Assembly (NCBI GenBank): GCA_049840515.1
Contig: JASGKW010000007.1
Span: forward strand, 1 to 64,000
DNA from: Muricomes sp049840515
GTDB taxonomy: Bacteria > Bacillota > Clostridia > Lachnospirales > Lachnospiraceae
Direction of reading: 5' to 3'
DNA length: 64,000 bases
Position 1 is the first letter of the stretch; every line of letters starts with the position of its first letter. The notes under the pieces are model-generated. The model worked only from the letters and a program-made list of their open reading frames with translations, searched no databases and was not told the origin of the DNA. Position numbers and translations under genes: made by a program. Below are positions 17,497-26,307 of the stretch, one piece after another.

Positions 17497-19413
17497 ATGA
17501 AACACATTATTATCGGAACAGCGGGCCATATTGACCATGGAAAAACCACGCTGATAAAAGCGCTTACCGGGCGGAATACAGACCGCTGGGAGGAAGAACA
17601 GCGCAGGGGAATTACCATTGACCTGGGGTTTACTTATTTTGATTTGAAAAATGGAAACAGAGCAGGAATCATTGATGTTCCGGGCCATGAGAAGTTTATC
17701 AACAATATGGTTGCCGGTGTTGTGGGCATGGATCTGGTGCTCCTTGTGGTGGCGGCGGACGAGGGTATTATGCCTCAGACAAGGGAGCACATAGATATTC
17801 TGGAAATGCTGGGAGTAAAGAAAAGTATTCTTGTTCTGAACAAGTGTGATATTGTGGATGAAGAGTGGCTGGAGCTTGTGGAAGAGGAAATCAAAGACGA
17901 ATTAAAAGGAACTTTCCTTGAACACGCGCCGGTTGTAAAAATATCTGCCGTTACCGGGCAGGGGGTTCCTGAGCTGGTGGAGGTTATTGAACGCGTAAGT
18001 GATGAGGAAGTGGAAGCTAAGGATATTTATACAATTCCCCGTCTGCCTGTGGACAGGGTATTTTCTCTGTCTGGATTTGGCACGATTGTGACAGGCACAC
18101 TTGTGAGCGGGACAATCCGAAAAGAAGATACTCTGGAAATGTTTCCAAATGGTCAGGAATGTAAAATACGGAGCATCCAGGTGCATGGGGAGTCTGTAGA
18201 TACATGCTATGCGGGACAGAGAGTAGCAATCAATATTTCTAACTTAAAGAAAAAAGAAATAAAAAGAGGCTGTGTTCTTGCCCCGGTGGGAAGTATGCAG
18301 GATTCCCGCCTTATGGATGTAAAGCTTGAAATGCTGGATTCCACAATGAGAGTTCTCACCAACAATATGAGACTTCATTTTTTCAGCGGCACAAGTGAAG
18401 TGCTGTGCCGTGCCGTTCTGCTGGGAGATGAAAATCTTGGACCGGGTGAGAGCGGATATGTGCAGCTTCGTATGGAGGAGGAAGTTGCTTTCAGGCGGGG
18501 GGACCGGTTTATTGTGCGATTTTATTCCCCCATGGAAACCATCGGAGGGGGAGTGATTCTGGAGCCAAATGCCGGAAAGAAAAAACGTTTTGTACCGGAA
18601 GTGATTGAAAGCCTCAGACAAAAAGAATCTGGCAGTGCCGCCGATGTAATTGAACTTCATGTAAAAGATTATCATGATACAATGGTATCCGTATCCGACC
18701 TGGCAAAGCTTACAGCCCTTTCAAAAGAGGAGACGCAGGCTACAGTGGAAGAGCTTCAGTATGAAGGGCTGGTGTGCGTATTTGGGATGAAAAAGGATAC
18801 CTATGTATGGCACAGAGCCGATGAACAGGCGAACAGAGAAAAGATTACAGCGGCTTTGGAAGATTTCGTGAAAAAATATCCTTATAGATACGGAATGTCA
18901 AAGGCAGAAGTTCACAGTACATTTATGAAAAAGGTAAAGCCTAATGTGTTTGACAAATATATAGAGGATATAACAGAGCAGGGGCTCCTTTCCCGACATG
19001 AGGAATATCTCGCACCGGTAGGGTATGAGGTGGGCAGAGATGAGACTTTCGAGAAAGTAAGGACAACTCTTCTGGATACATTAAAGTCTGCAAGATATGA
19101 TTTTGTGAAAATTACAGAGATTAACTTTGGAAACCTTCCGGCTCAGGTTGTGGAGGATATTCTTCTGCTTGTAATAGATGAGAGTGAAATTGTAAAAGTG
19201 GCGGACGGAATGTATACTCTGAGAACGTACATGGAAGAGGCAAAAGAAAAAATCATTGAGAAGCTGAAGGCAGATGGGAAAATAACCATCGCTGAAATAC
19301 GTGATATGCTTGGGACAAGCAGAAAAAGTGCAAAGCCAATTTTGGAATATATGGACAGCATTAAAGTTACCAGAAAAACCGGAGCAGAAAGTGAGAGGAT
19401 ATCAAATCTATGA
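17497..19413 (+). CDS. selB: Selenocysteine-specific elongation factor (SelB)
   Basis: SelB delivers Sec-tRNA(Sec) to ribosomes at UGA codons that carry a SECIS. The protein is 638 aa: a G domain with P-loop GHIDHGKTT, switch motif DVPGHEKF and NKCD, two beta-barrel EF-Tu-like domains, and C-terminal winged-helix repeats (from about residue 375) that bind SECIS RNA. It follows selA by two bases, and its stop overlaps the LysR start. No frame break is seen. Confidence 0.96.
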   Translation: MKHIIIGTAGHIDHGKTTLIKALTGRNTDRWEEEQRRGITIDLGFTYFDLKNGNRAGIIDVPGHEKFINNMVAGVVGMDLVLLVVAADEGIMPQTREHIDILEMLGVKKSILVLNKCDIVDEEWLELVEEEIKDELKGTFLEHAPVVKISAVTGQGVPELVEVIERVSDEEVEAKDIYTIPRLPVDRVFSLSGFGTIVTGTLVSGTIRKEDTLEMFPNGQECKIRSIQVHGESVDTCYAGQRVAINISNLKKKEIKRGCVLAPVGSMQDSRLMDVKLEMLDSTMRVLTNNMRLHFFSGTSEVLCRAVLLGDENLGPGESGYVQLRMEEEVAFRRGDRFIVRFYSPMETIGGGVILEPNAGKKKRFVPEVIESLRQKESGSAADVIELHVKDYHDTMVSVSDLAKLTALSKEETQATVEELQYEGLVCVFGMKKDTYVWHRADEQANREKITAALEDFVKKYPYRYGMSKAEVHSTFMKKVKPNVFDKYIEDITEQGLLSRHEEYLAPVGYEVGRDETFEKVRTTLLDTLKSARYDFVKITEINFGNLPAQVVEDILLLVIDESEIVKVADGMYTLRTYMEEAKEKIIEKLKADGKITIAEIRDMLGTSRKSAKPILEYMDSIKVTRKTGAESERISNL

Positions 19414-20327
19414 ATCTGAAACAGTTAGAAGCATTTGTAGCAATCGCAGATGAAGGGAGTTTCTCCAAGGCGGCAAAAAGCCTCTTTCTGACACAGCCTA
19501 CCGTAAGTGCCCATATTTCATCCCTGGAACAGGAGTTAAATGTGCGCCTGTTTGTAAGAAATACAAAGGAAGTCAATCTGTCCGAGGATGGGAAAGTTCT
19601 GTACGTCCATGCAAAGCAGATGGTATCTCTGCAAAAGCAGATAGAAATGGTTTTTGATAAGACAAGGAAAGAGAGCAGCCACTGCATCCGCATTGCCGCA
19701 TCCAGTGTGCCGGCACAATATCTGCTTCCGCAGATACTGGCACAGTTTAGCGAAAAGTATCCGGAGGAACAATTCAAATTAATGGAGACGGACAGCGCCA
19801 AAGTTGTGGAACAGGTTATAAATTATAATGTGGATATTGGATTCACCGGGACAGTGCTGGAAAAGAAGCACTGCCAGTACATACCTTTTTATCAGGACGA
19901 CCTCATTATCATAACCCCAAACTCTGAAAAGTTCAGAAAGCTTAAAGAGATAGAGAAAGAGCAGGGTGAGGAACAGAATGATAACAAGACATGGATACAG
20001 GAGGAGCCTGTAATTCTGAGGGAGGAAGGCTCTGGAACCCGGCGGGAAGCAGAAAGACTGCTGAAAAGCATGGGTATAAGTGTAGAAGACCTGAATGTTG
20101 TGGCAAGTATGGAAAACCAGGAAACAATCAAGCGCTCCGTCAGCCGCGGAATCGGGATATCTATCATATCCCGGCTGGCAGCAGAAGAAGAACTCAAGGA
20201 GGGAAAGGTACTGGCATTTTCCCTTAACGGAAAACAGAGCAGACGAGACATCAACGTGGTCTATAATAAGAACTTCCAGATGTCTTCCCTGGCGGAAAAG
20301 TTTTTGAAGGTGGTCAGAGGGGTCTGA
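19410..20327 (+). CDS. LysR-family regulator of the selenium locus
   Basis: This 305-aa protein has an N-terminal winged helix typical of LysR (MNLKQLEAFVAIADEGSFSK, then AAKSLFLTQPTVSAHISSLE) and a periplasmic-binding-protein-like effector domain from about residue 90. LysR genes are commonly placed with selDAB in clostridia, so a role in selenium metabolism is inferred from context. The start codon overlaps the selB stop (ATGA). The last codons and the stop lie inside repeat A copy 4, so the C-terminus was set by the repeat. Confidence 0.85.
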   Translation: MNLKQLEAFVAIADEGSFSKAAKSLFLTQPTVSAHISSLEQELNVRLFVRNTKEVNLSEDGKVLYVHAKQMVSLQKQIEMVFDKTRKESSHCIRIAASSVPAQYLLPQILAQFSEKYPEEQFKLMETDSAKVVEQVINYNVDIGFTGTVLEKKHCQYIPFYQDDLIIITPNSEKFRKLKEIEKEQGEEQNDNKTWIQEEPVILREEGSGTRREAERLLKSMGISVEDLNVVASMENQETIKRSVSRGIGISIISRLAAEEELKEGKVLAFSLNGKQSRRDINVVYNKNFQMSSLAEKFLKVVRGV

Positions 20328-20364
20328 CCCCTTTGCGAACCGTTTTCTGAATTGTTTCAAAATT
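20315..20364 (+). repeat. Dispersed repeat A, copy 4
   Basis: The head AGGGGTCTGACCCCTTT is followed by a tail with GTTTTCTGAATTGTTTCAAA. The TGA inside the head is the stop codon of the upstream LysR gene. The copy lies between LysR and the desulfurase-like gene. Confidence 0.7.
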
Positions 20365-20397
20365 TATGACTGACGAGCATTGGGGGAGGTGATTGTT

Positions 20398-21534
20398 GTG
20401 ATTTATATGGATAATGCGGCGACTACGAGACAAAAGCCAAAACAGGTTGCGGAGGCGGTTGTACAGGCTATGAGTTCTATAGGAAATGCGGGGAGAGGTG
20501 CGACAGAGGCATCTCTGGAGGCATCCAGGGTCATCTATAGTGCGAGAGAGAGGCTGTGCAATTTGTTTGTCTGTGAGACCCCAAAGTGTATTGCATTTAC
20601 AGCAAATTCAACGGAAAGCCTGAACATTGCAATAAAAGGGATTTTAAAGCCTGGAGACCATGTGATTACCACTGTGCTGGAGCATAATTCTGTTCTAAGA
20701 CCTCTCTATGAATGTGAGGAATCAGGGGTTGAACTTACAATCGTGGGCTGTGACAGTAAAGGAAATGTTTCCTGTGATGATATAGAGAAGGAAATCAGGG
20801 AAAGTACCAGGGCTATCGTCTGTACCCATGGCTCTAATCTGACCGGAAATCTGGTTGATATAGGTGTGTTGGGTGCTATTGCCGAGAAGCATAAAGTGCT
20901 GTTTGTTGTGGATGCATCCCAGACTGCCGGTGTATTTCCCATTGATGTGCAGAAGATGAAGATAGATATCCTTTGCTTTACAGGGCACAAAAGCCTTTTG
21001 GGACCCCAGGGAACCGGCGGATTGTATGTGAAGCCGGGGCTTGAGGTAAGACCGTTGCTGAGCGGCGGAAGCGGAGTGGATACTTATAATAAGCATCACC
21101 CAAAGGAAATGCCCACAGCGCTTGAGGCAGGCACCCTCAATGGGCATGGGATTGCCGGGCTTAACGCGGCGGTTTCTTATCTGGAGGAGGTTGGAATAGA
21201 CACAATCCGGGAAAAAGAACTGTCCCTTATGAAAATGTTTTATGAAGGTATTCGCACCATTCGAGGCATAAAAATATATGGGGATTTTGAAACTGAGCAG
21301 AGATGCCCTATCGTAACCTTTAATATTGGGGAATATGATTCCTCTGAGGTGAGCGATGAGCTGTTTACGGATTATGGAATTGTGACCAGACCGGGAGCAC
21401 ACTGCGCCCCGCTGATGCATGAAGCCCTTGGGACCAAAGAGCAGGGGGCAGTGAGATTTAGTTTTTCTCACTATAATACAGAAGAAGAAGTGAATAAGGC
21501 AATCCAGGCGGTCAGGGATTTGGCTCAGGATTAA
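20398..21534 (+). CDS. Cysteine desulfurase-like PLP enzyme of the selenium locus
   Basis: This 378-aa class V aminotransferase-fold protein starts at a GTG with GGGAGGT eight bases upstream and opens with the family motif IYMDNAATTRQKP. The PLP lysine lies in FTGHKSLLGPQGTGG, and a Cys loop is present near the C-terminus (TRPGAHCAPLMHEALG). This CsdA/CsdB-like form often accompanies selD and selA, where it may supply selenium from selenocysteine or sulfur from cysteine. Which it uses here is not known. Confidence 0.85.
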   Translation: MIYMDNAATTRQKPKQVAEAVVQAMSSIGNAGRGATEASLEASRVIYSARERLCNLFVCETPKCIAFTANSTESLNIAIKGILKPGDHVITTVLEHNSVLRPLYECEESGVELTIVGCDSKGNVSCDDIEKEIRESTRAIVCTHGSNLTGNLVDIGVLGAIAEKHKVLFVVDASQTAGVFPIDVQKMKIDILCFTGHKSLLGPQGTGGLYVKPGLEVRPLLSGGSGVDTYNKHHPKEMPTALEAGTLNGHGIAGLNAAVSYLEEVGIDTIREKELSLMKMFYEGIRTIRGIKIYGDFETEQRCPIVTFNIGEYDSSEVSDELFTDYGIVTRPGAHCAPLMHEALGTKEQGAVRFSFSHYNTEEEVNKAIQAVRDLAQD

Positions 21535-21577
21535 AAAATTTGGTTTTGAGGTGCCCCTTAAAAGTTAGCCCTTATGG

Positions 21578-21608
21578 CGTAGTAGTTTTTAGCTGCTGCG
21601 TCTTTTTT
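21578..21608 (+). terminator. Terminator of the selenium block
   Basis: An 8-bp stem with two G-U pairs (CGTAGTAG and CTGCTGCG) is followed by TCTTTTTTAT. It lies 44 bp beyond the desulfurase-like gene and just upstream of the promoter for the next unit. Confidence 0.65.
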
Positions 21609-21615
21609 ATGCGGC

Positions 21616-21644
21616 TTGACATGAATAGGAATATAAGTTACAAT
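21616..21644 (+). promoter_or_regulatory. Sigma-A promoter of the PaaX/EFR1 pair
   Basis: TTGACA and TACAAT with 17-bp spacing lie 32 bp before the PaaX-like gene and directly after the preceding terminator. Confidence 0.75.
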
Positions 21645-21675
21645 ATGCACAATAAGTATTGGAGAATATGAAACT

Positions 21676-22497
21676 ATGAAAGATATAGAAATAATTCAGG
21701 AATATCCCCTTAAAGTAAACTCAACTATTATTGCCCCATTGGCGCAGCATTTTTATTTTTCGGGGAAAGGCGATATGCCGCTTCCAACTCTCAACAACAT
21801 GTACTTTCTGGCAGATATACTGGATATCCCAAAGTCATCAGTTCGGGTTGCCCTCTCAAGAATGTGTAAAGATGGCAGTGTCCTGTCTGTGAAGGATGAG
21901 AGCGGCAAAACGAAATATAAAATGGGGAAGATGATGACGCTTATCAGTGAACAGGCTTCTGGGTTTGGCAAAAGTGAAGGGTTTACATTATCTGTATTTA
22001 ATTTTAAAAAAGAAGAAGAAAAACAGCGTTATAGAGTGCGTGAAATCTTGAATTCCTTTGGATTCAAGAAGCTTGCACAGAATGTATATCTTGCACTGAA
22101 GGTTGATTCGCAAAGTATCATGAGCGAATTTACTGCATGGGGACTTCAGGACAATGTATTTTTGTTTGACTGCGTGGACACTGCCAGCGATTCTATCTCC
22201 TCTAAAATTATATCGCTGTGGAATCTGGATGAATGGAGCGGGAAGCTTAACAGTTTTTATGAAAAGCTGAAAGCTTATCTGAATTTTGAAGGATTGGACG
22301 ATGAAGAAGTATATAAAAGATATAGTATTGCATACAGTATTTTCTTTACTTACTTCTATGAGAAGCATCCGGCAATCCCTTTTAACTATCTTCCAAAAGG
22401 GTATCCGTTAAAGGGTATATTTGAATTGCTGGAAAAGACAATTCAGATTTATGGAGAGTCTATTGTCCGTTTTTATTATCACCTTAACCGCAAATAA
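21676..22497 (+). CDS. PaaX-like transcriptional regulator
   Basis: This 273-aa protein has the layout of PaaX repressors: an N-terminal winged helix (ILDIPKSSVRVALSRMCKDG, about residues 50-70) followed by a basic segment and a C-terminal domain with FFTYFYEKHPAIPFNYLP. PaaX represses phenylacetate genes in Proteobacteria, but no such genes are near, so the target is unknown. It precedes an EFR1-type ferredoxin/flavodoxin gene by 16 bp and may control that gene and itself. Confidence 0.7.
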   Translation: MKDIEIIQEYPLKVNSTIIAPLAQHFYFSGKGDMPLPTLNNMYFLADILDIPKSSVRVALSRMCKDGSVLSVKDESGKTKYKMGKMMTLISEQASGFGKSEGFTLSVFNFKKEEEKQRYRVREILNSFGFKKLAQNVYLALKVDSQSIMSEFTAWGLQDNVFLFDCVDTASDSISSKIISLWNLDEWSGKLNSFYEKLKAYLNFEGLDDEEVYKRYSIAYSIFFTYFYEKHPAIPFNYLPKGYPLKGIFELLEKTIQIYGESIVRFYYHLNRK

Positions 22498-22513
22498 GAT
22501 TGGAGAATTCGCG

Positions 22514-23323
22514 ATGAATACACAAATATTTTATTTTTCAGGTACTGGAAACTCGCTTTTTGCTGCACAGAAACTGTCTAAGCACCTTCCCAATTCCGAA
22601 ATTGTTCCCATGGTGGGCGCCTATGAAAAGGGAATGAAAGAAATCCATGCAGAAACAGTTGGTTTTATTTTTCCGGTGCATGCATTCTCTCTTCCCAGAT
22701 TAGTAGAGCGCTTTATAGAATCCCTTTCTTTCAAACCGGGCACCTATATTTTTGCACTGGCGACGAGAGGAGGCTCCAGCTGCAGAGTCTTTGAAGAAAT
22801 CAATAAAATATTATCTCAAAAAGGGCTTTTGCTCCATTGCAGTTCTTTTGTAGAAATGCCAAATAACTATTTGACTTTGTTTGGAATACCTGGGGCCGAT
22901 GACATAACCAGGTTAACAGGACAAGCGCAGAGTCAGATTGAACAGATAGCCCCGATTATTATGAGAAGGGAAACGTATCATCCAAAAGACCCTCATTATT
23001 CTTTTATTGAAAAAAATATTTTGTTCCCATTGCTCGCGGGAGTCCATAAGAAAACGAAATTCTTTAACTATGGAAACAGATTCTATGCCGATACGAAATG
23101 TAATGGTTGTTCTCTGTGCAGCAGAGTCTGCCTGGCGGGAAGAATTGCGATGAATCATGGCAAGCCTGCATGGGATAGGAAAGTTGAGTGCCAGTATTGC
23201 CTTGCCTGTATACAGTACTGCCCATGTCAGGCGGTACAGATAAAGAGAACCAAAACACCAGGTTTAGGGCGTTATAATCATCCTGAAATAACGGCTGCGG
23301 ATATCATAGCTGAAAAATATTAA
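22514..23323 (+). CDS. EFR1-family flavodoxin-ferredoxin protein
   Basis: This 269-aa protein has an N-terminal flavodoxin-like FMN domain (FYFSGTGNSLFAAQKL) and two C-terminal 4Fe-4S motifs (CNGCSLCSRVC and CQYCLACIQYC) in the EFR1 arrangement. Such proteins are thought to shuttle low-potential electrons in anaerobes. The start is the ATG that opens directly with the FMN-binding motif; an upstream in-frame start would overlap the PaaX-like gene. A bidirectional terminator follows at once. Confidence 0.82.
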   Translation: MNTQIFYFSGTGNSLFAAQKLSKHLPNSEIVPMVGAYEKGMKEIHAETVGFIFPVHAFSLPRLVERFIESLSFKPGTYIFALATRGGSSCRVFEEINKILSQKGLLLHCSSFVEMPNNYLTLFGIPGADDITRLTGQAQSQIEQIAPIIMRRETYHPKDPHYSFIEKNILFPLLAGVHKKTKFFNYGNRFYADTKCNGCSLCSRVCLAGRIAMNHGKPAWDRKVECQYCLACIQYCPCQAVQIKRTKTPGLGRYNHPEITAADIIAEKY

Positions 23324-23326
23324 ACA

Positions 23327-23357
23327 AAAAAATGAGCGGAATGCCCGCTCATTTTTT
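23327..23357. terminator. Bidirectional terminator
   Basis: A 13-bp stem (AAAAAATGAGCGG and CCGCTCATTTTTT) has T runs on both strands. It serves the EFR1 gene on the plus strand and the membrane-protein gene on the minus strand. Confidence 0.85.
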
Positions 23358-23374
23358 ATTGTCGATATAGGTTT

Positions 23375-23929
23375 TTATTTTTCACGAGGATTTTTCCAAA
23401 GCCAGAAAGCGGCGATAATTCCCGCTATGTATAAAATGTTAATCAGGATGGAAGGGTTATCTTTGAGTAAAAATATAACTGCAACCACGGCCGCGAGGGA
23501 AATTGTTAGTTCAAACGCTTTAAAAATACGCTTTTCCCTGGTCTCCTTCACATTTTGAAGAAATTCATTCCGTCTCTGTTCAAGGCGGAGATATTCCATC
23601 AGCTGTGTGTTGTCTATATGAGAGAGAATCCAGGCATCCCTGGAAAAGTCCCGGTCTTTCTTTTTAAAATGAAATGGGCTTTTGGACGAATTGTCCTCTT
23701 CAAAAAAACTGTAATCATCCTCCGGAGCCGGTTTGCAGGTCTCTGACTTTTCCCTGGGAGTTACAGGTGTATCCTCAAACACTGAGGAAGCGGGCTTGGA
23801 GGCCGCAGCATGTTCTTCTGAAACAGGGGAAGATTCCTCTGAGACATTTGCCCTCTCCTCAGGTGCGATAGATTCTTCTGGTTTTTCAATAGTACCTTCA
23901 TTATTTGTAAAAAGTGTATGATCGGACAT
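23375..23929 (-). CDS. Hypothetical membrane protein with acidic N-terminus
   Basis: I do not recognise this 184-aa protein. Residues 1-75 are acidic and rich in Glu, Ser and Pro, with no Cys-rich or catalytic motif. Residues 90-130 are basic and helical (DTQLMEYLRLEQRRNEFLQ-like). Two hydrophobic segments follow (about 136-155 and 160-175), and the protein ends in a short basic tail. The likely topology is two membrane passes with a cytoplasmic N-terminal region. It stands alone between two divergent or convergent neighbours. Confidence 0.55.
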   Translation of the reverse strand: MSDHTLFTNNEGTIEKPEESIAPEERANVSEESSPVSEEHAAASKPASSVFEDTPVTPREKSETCKPAPEDDYSFFEEDNSSKSPFHFKKKDRDFSRDAWILSHIDNTQLMEYLRLEQRRNEFLQNVKETREKRIFKAFELTISLAAVVAVIFLLKDNPSILINILYIAGIIAAFWLWKNPREK

Positions 23930-24020
23930 AGATTACACCTCCCATTTATTGTTTTTTCCATCATACCAGCTTTCGACAAAAAATACAATAAATCGCGCAA
24001 AGAGATGTCAGATAGTAATT

Positions 24021-24608
24021 CTAAAATCCCCGCTGAAAATTATCCAATACATGGGGGAGCAGTTTGTCACTGTATTCCCACAGAGAATAGTTTCTTGCAC
24101 ACAGAGCCCAGTCGTAGAGCAGAGCCCGCTCGTACATAGCATAGATTTTGACAAGTTCCTCCACAGAGGATGTGGATTTAAATTCACCTGATTCAATTCC
24201 GGCTGTGATAATCTCTGTTATAATTTGAAAATAGTAGCGCTCTGAGTCCAAAAGGGAGCGGCTATCCTTGGTGATTAACTGAGAAGATAATAATGATGCA
24301 AGCAGATTCATGTCGATACTTTCCTCAATCATGTAGAATAGTTCGTGATTTAGAAGGAGCAGTTTATCTTTACAGGAAAGAGACTGGTCCATAGTGGTGC
24401 TGATTTCTTCGTATTTTTGGTCAAAAACTTCGGAGAGTGTCACGAGAAGGGCGTCTTTGCCCTTAAAATAATGATAAAAGGTTCCTTTGGATGTTTTGGA
24501 AAGCTTAAGAATATCTTCCACGGTTGTATTCTCATATCCGTTTTTATAAAATAAATTCCAGGCAAGCTTTATAATTCTATTTTTAGTGGTTTGTTTTTTT
24601 CTTGGCAT
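24021..24608 (-). CDS. TetR-family regulator, divergent to Prd-like cluster 1
   Basis: This 195-aa protein begins MPRKKQTTKNRIIKLA after a G-rich ribosome binding site; an upstream ATG is rejected. The N-terminal helix-turn-helix reads TVEDILKLSKTSKGTFYHYF. The C-terminal ligand domain ends with the unusual segment VKIYAMYERALLYDWA, shared with the TetR protein at 30873 (IKFYAMQERAVLYDWC), so the two are paralogs. It is divergent from the 25031-30654 cluster, with operator-like palindromes between them. A role in sensing the reductase substrate or product is inferred. Confidence 0.85.
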   Translation of the reverse strand: MPRKKQTTKNRIIKLAWNLFYKNGYENTTVEDILKLSKTSKGTFYHYFKGKDALLVTLSEVFDQKYEEISTTMDQSLSCKDKLLLLNHELFYMIEESIDMNLLASLLSSQLITKDSRSLLDSERYYFQIITEIITAGIESGEFKSTSSVEELVKIYAMYERALLYDWALCARNYSLWEYSDKLLPHVLDNFQRGF

Positions 24609-24656
24609 AAAAAAACCCCCCTTTCTTTTTGCGGTATTCCTGCGATACATTACCCT

Positions 24657-24688
24657 AGTATAACATAAGTCTCAGATTATGACTATGT
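24657..24688 (-). promoter_or_regulatory. Promoter and operator of the divergent TetR gene
   Basis: On the minus strand TAGTCA and TATACT are spaced by 17 bp. Between and over them lies an imperfect palindrome, ACATAAGTC with GACTATGT. Its AGTC/GACT half-sites also occur in the 24909-24960 operator, which fits binding by one TetR protein at both places and autoregulation. Confidence 0.5.
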
Positions 24689-24869
24689 AAAGAATAGAAT
24701 AAAATGAGATAAAAAAATAACAATATAAAAATGTGAAACACGAACACAAAAGATAGAAAAGGCAGATTTTTGTAAAAATAAGGGAAATACAGAAAGAAAA
24801 GTCTGAGAATAAAATAGAAAATATCAATATATTAAAAAGTTTGATGATAAAAAACTATAAGTAAAAACA

Positions 24870-24897
24870 TTGACTTGTTATTTTTTTAGCGTATAAT
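24870..24897 (+). promoter_or_regulatory. Sigma-A promoter of Prd-like cluster 1
   Basis: TTGACT and a perfect TATAAT are separated by 16 bp, about 130 bp before the first gene of the cluster. The gap between TetR and the cluster (24609-25030) is AT-rich and otherwise holds the two operator-like palindromes. No sigma-54 type GG-N10-GC element was seen. Confidence 0.7.
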
Positions 24898-24908
24898 AAC
24901 ACATATAA

Positions 24909-24960
24909 ACAGACTATAGTCGGTACTAAATACTAGTCTAAAGTCTAGAACGTAGTCTGT
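24909..24960. promoter_or_regulatory. Operator-like palindrome array upstream of cluster 1
   Basis: A 52-bp imperfect palindrome has outer arms ACAGACTA and TAGTCTGT and contains the perfect 10-mer GACTATAGTC plus further TAGTCT half-sites. It lies just downstream of the predicted transcription start, a position that suits a repressor. The likely partner is the divergent TetR protein or its paralog at 30873; this is inference. Confidence 0.55.
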
Positions 24961-25030
24961 AATTTAGAACTTGATATGGTGGAAATGCAGTTTTTTATTT
25001 TTAATAAATTTTTCTGCAAGGAGGGAGTTC

Positions 25031-26278
25031 ATGGGTCTTGGTCCAAGTATTAAAATGACAACTCTGTATCACTTTCAATGTCCGGTGACAGCAGCATTAT
25101 CTGAAGAGGAAGATTTTGAGTTCGCAGGAGTTATTGTTGATGGAGTTTCGGAGGTCTGCGACGATAAAATTTATACGGCTAAAAGGGTAGGAGATATTGC
25201 CGAAGCTGTGAGGGCAGAAGGGGCAATTGTTGCAATTGATGGATGGGGAAATCATCATGTAGACTTTGTGAATGTGATTGAGCAGCTCGGGATAAGAGGG
25301 ATTCCCAGTATTGGATTAAGTTATATAGGTTTGCAGGGAAGATTGGTCTGCAGTAACAATTATGTAGACTGTGTTGTGGATTTTAACAAATGTGAATCGG
25401 GTTATGAGTCCTGTGTTGTAGGTCAAAATAATCTGACTGATTATGATGCGATGAAGGCTGTTAAATTGCTGAAAAATAAGGTGAAAAAAGCTGGGAGACC
25501 TACTATCGCTGCTTACTCTGGAGAAAGTAGAACTCTTCGCAGACTTACAAGAAAAGTATTTCAGATAAAAGAAGTAAAATTCGGAGAGAAGACATCCATA
25601 TCTCAAGGTATACTTATCATCCGTGAAGGAATTGAAAAAAGTGTTATTGCCGCTGAACCTAGAATCAGGGACATTAAGGTCAACATCGTTTTGCCGGGTG
25701 AACATAATTTTTTTGTTAACTCTAATTTGGATTATTCACCGATTGCATGTAAAGTACGTGGTGAGCTGGGGGAGGGACTGACACATCTGCTCCAGGGAGT
25801 GGTGGTTATGTTGACAGGAGTGGAAGAAACAAGCGGGTTCCAGCCCTCCAATATAGGTTCCTCAGAAGGCATTTTGAAAGAGAGGGTAGCTCTGGAACAA
25901 GCCGGAACTCCAAAGTCAGAAGACATTCTGTTACATGTAGATATATTGTTCGAGGAAGGTGAGGGACGTACCGCTGAGGGAATCATGGCCGCACACAGGG
26001 CAGCGGATTTAATTGTTCAGGAAATCAGAAAAGAAATGCACACGCTGGAACACATGCCATATATAAGAGAGGAATATCGTGATGTGGCAAAACCAGGAAA
26101 GAGAAAAGTGGTGCTGGTAAAAATCGTGTCAGGGTTAGGAAACATGTATGATACGGCTATGTTTCCCTATGAACCGGGCGGCTTCTTGGGGGCGCATAAT
26201 ATGATGGATTCTAAGAATATACCATATGTTGTTACACCGAATCAGTGCAGGGATGGGGTAATTCATTCTCTGCTGTAG
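25031..26278 (+). CDS. Permuted PrdE-PrdD fusion protein
   Basis: This 415-aa protein is made of a PrdE-like part (about 1-155) followed by a PrdD-like part (about 160-415). The start MGLGPSIKMTTLYHF aligns with the opening of the separate PrdE at 37208, and the end (PYVVTPNQCRDGVIHSLL) aligns with the end of the separate PrdD at 37174. In PrdA these two regions are joined in the opposite order at the Thr-Cys site that yields the pyruvoyl group. The fusion is therefore a circular permutant of the PrdA core opened at the cleavage site, and it lacks the Cys. GGAGGG precedes the ATG. It is the first gene of cluster 1. Its role is unknown; it may be a structural partner of PrdA. Confidence 0.82.
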   Translation: MGLGPSIKMTTLYHFQCPVTAALSEEEDFEFAGVIVDGVSEVCDDKIYTAKRVGDIAEAVRAEGAIVAIDGWGNHHVDFVNVIEQLGIRGIPSIGLSYIGLQGRLVCSNNYVDCVVDFNKCESGYESCVVGQNNLTDYDAMKAVKLLKNKVKKAGRPTIAAYSGESRTLRRLTRKVFQIKEVKFGEKTSISQGILIIREGIEKSVIAAEPRIRDIKVNIVLPGEHNFFVNSNLDYSPIACKVRGELGEGLTHLLQGVVVMLTGVEETSGFQPSNIGSSEGILKERVALEQAGTPKSEDILLHVDILFEEGEGRTAEGIMAAHRAADLIVQEIRKEMHTLEHMPYIREEYRDVAKPGKRKVVLVKIVSGLGNMYDTAMFPYEPGGFLGAHNMMDSKNIPYVVTPNQCRDGVIHSLL

Positions 26279-26307
26279 ATACAAATATAAAAGGAGGCAT
26301 GTACAGA

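Noticed and set aside
24961..25030. A sigma-54 promoter for cluster 1, as for PrdR-controlled genes
   Set aside because: The GG and GC pairs near 24977 are not spaced by ten bases, and a good sigma-A promoter is present upstream.
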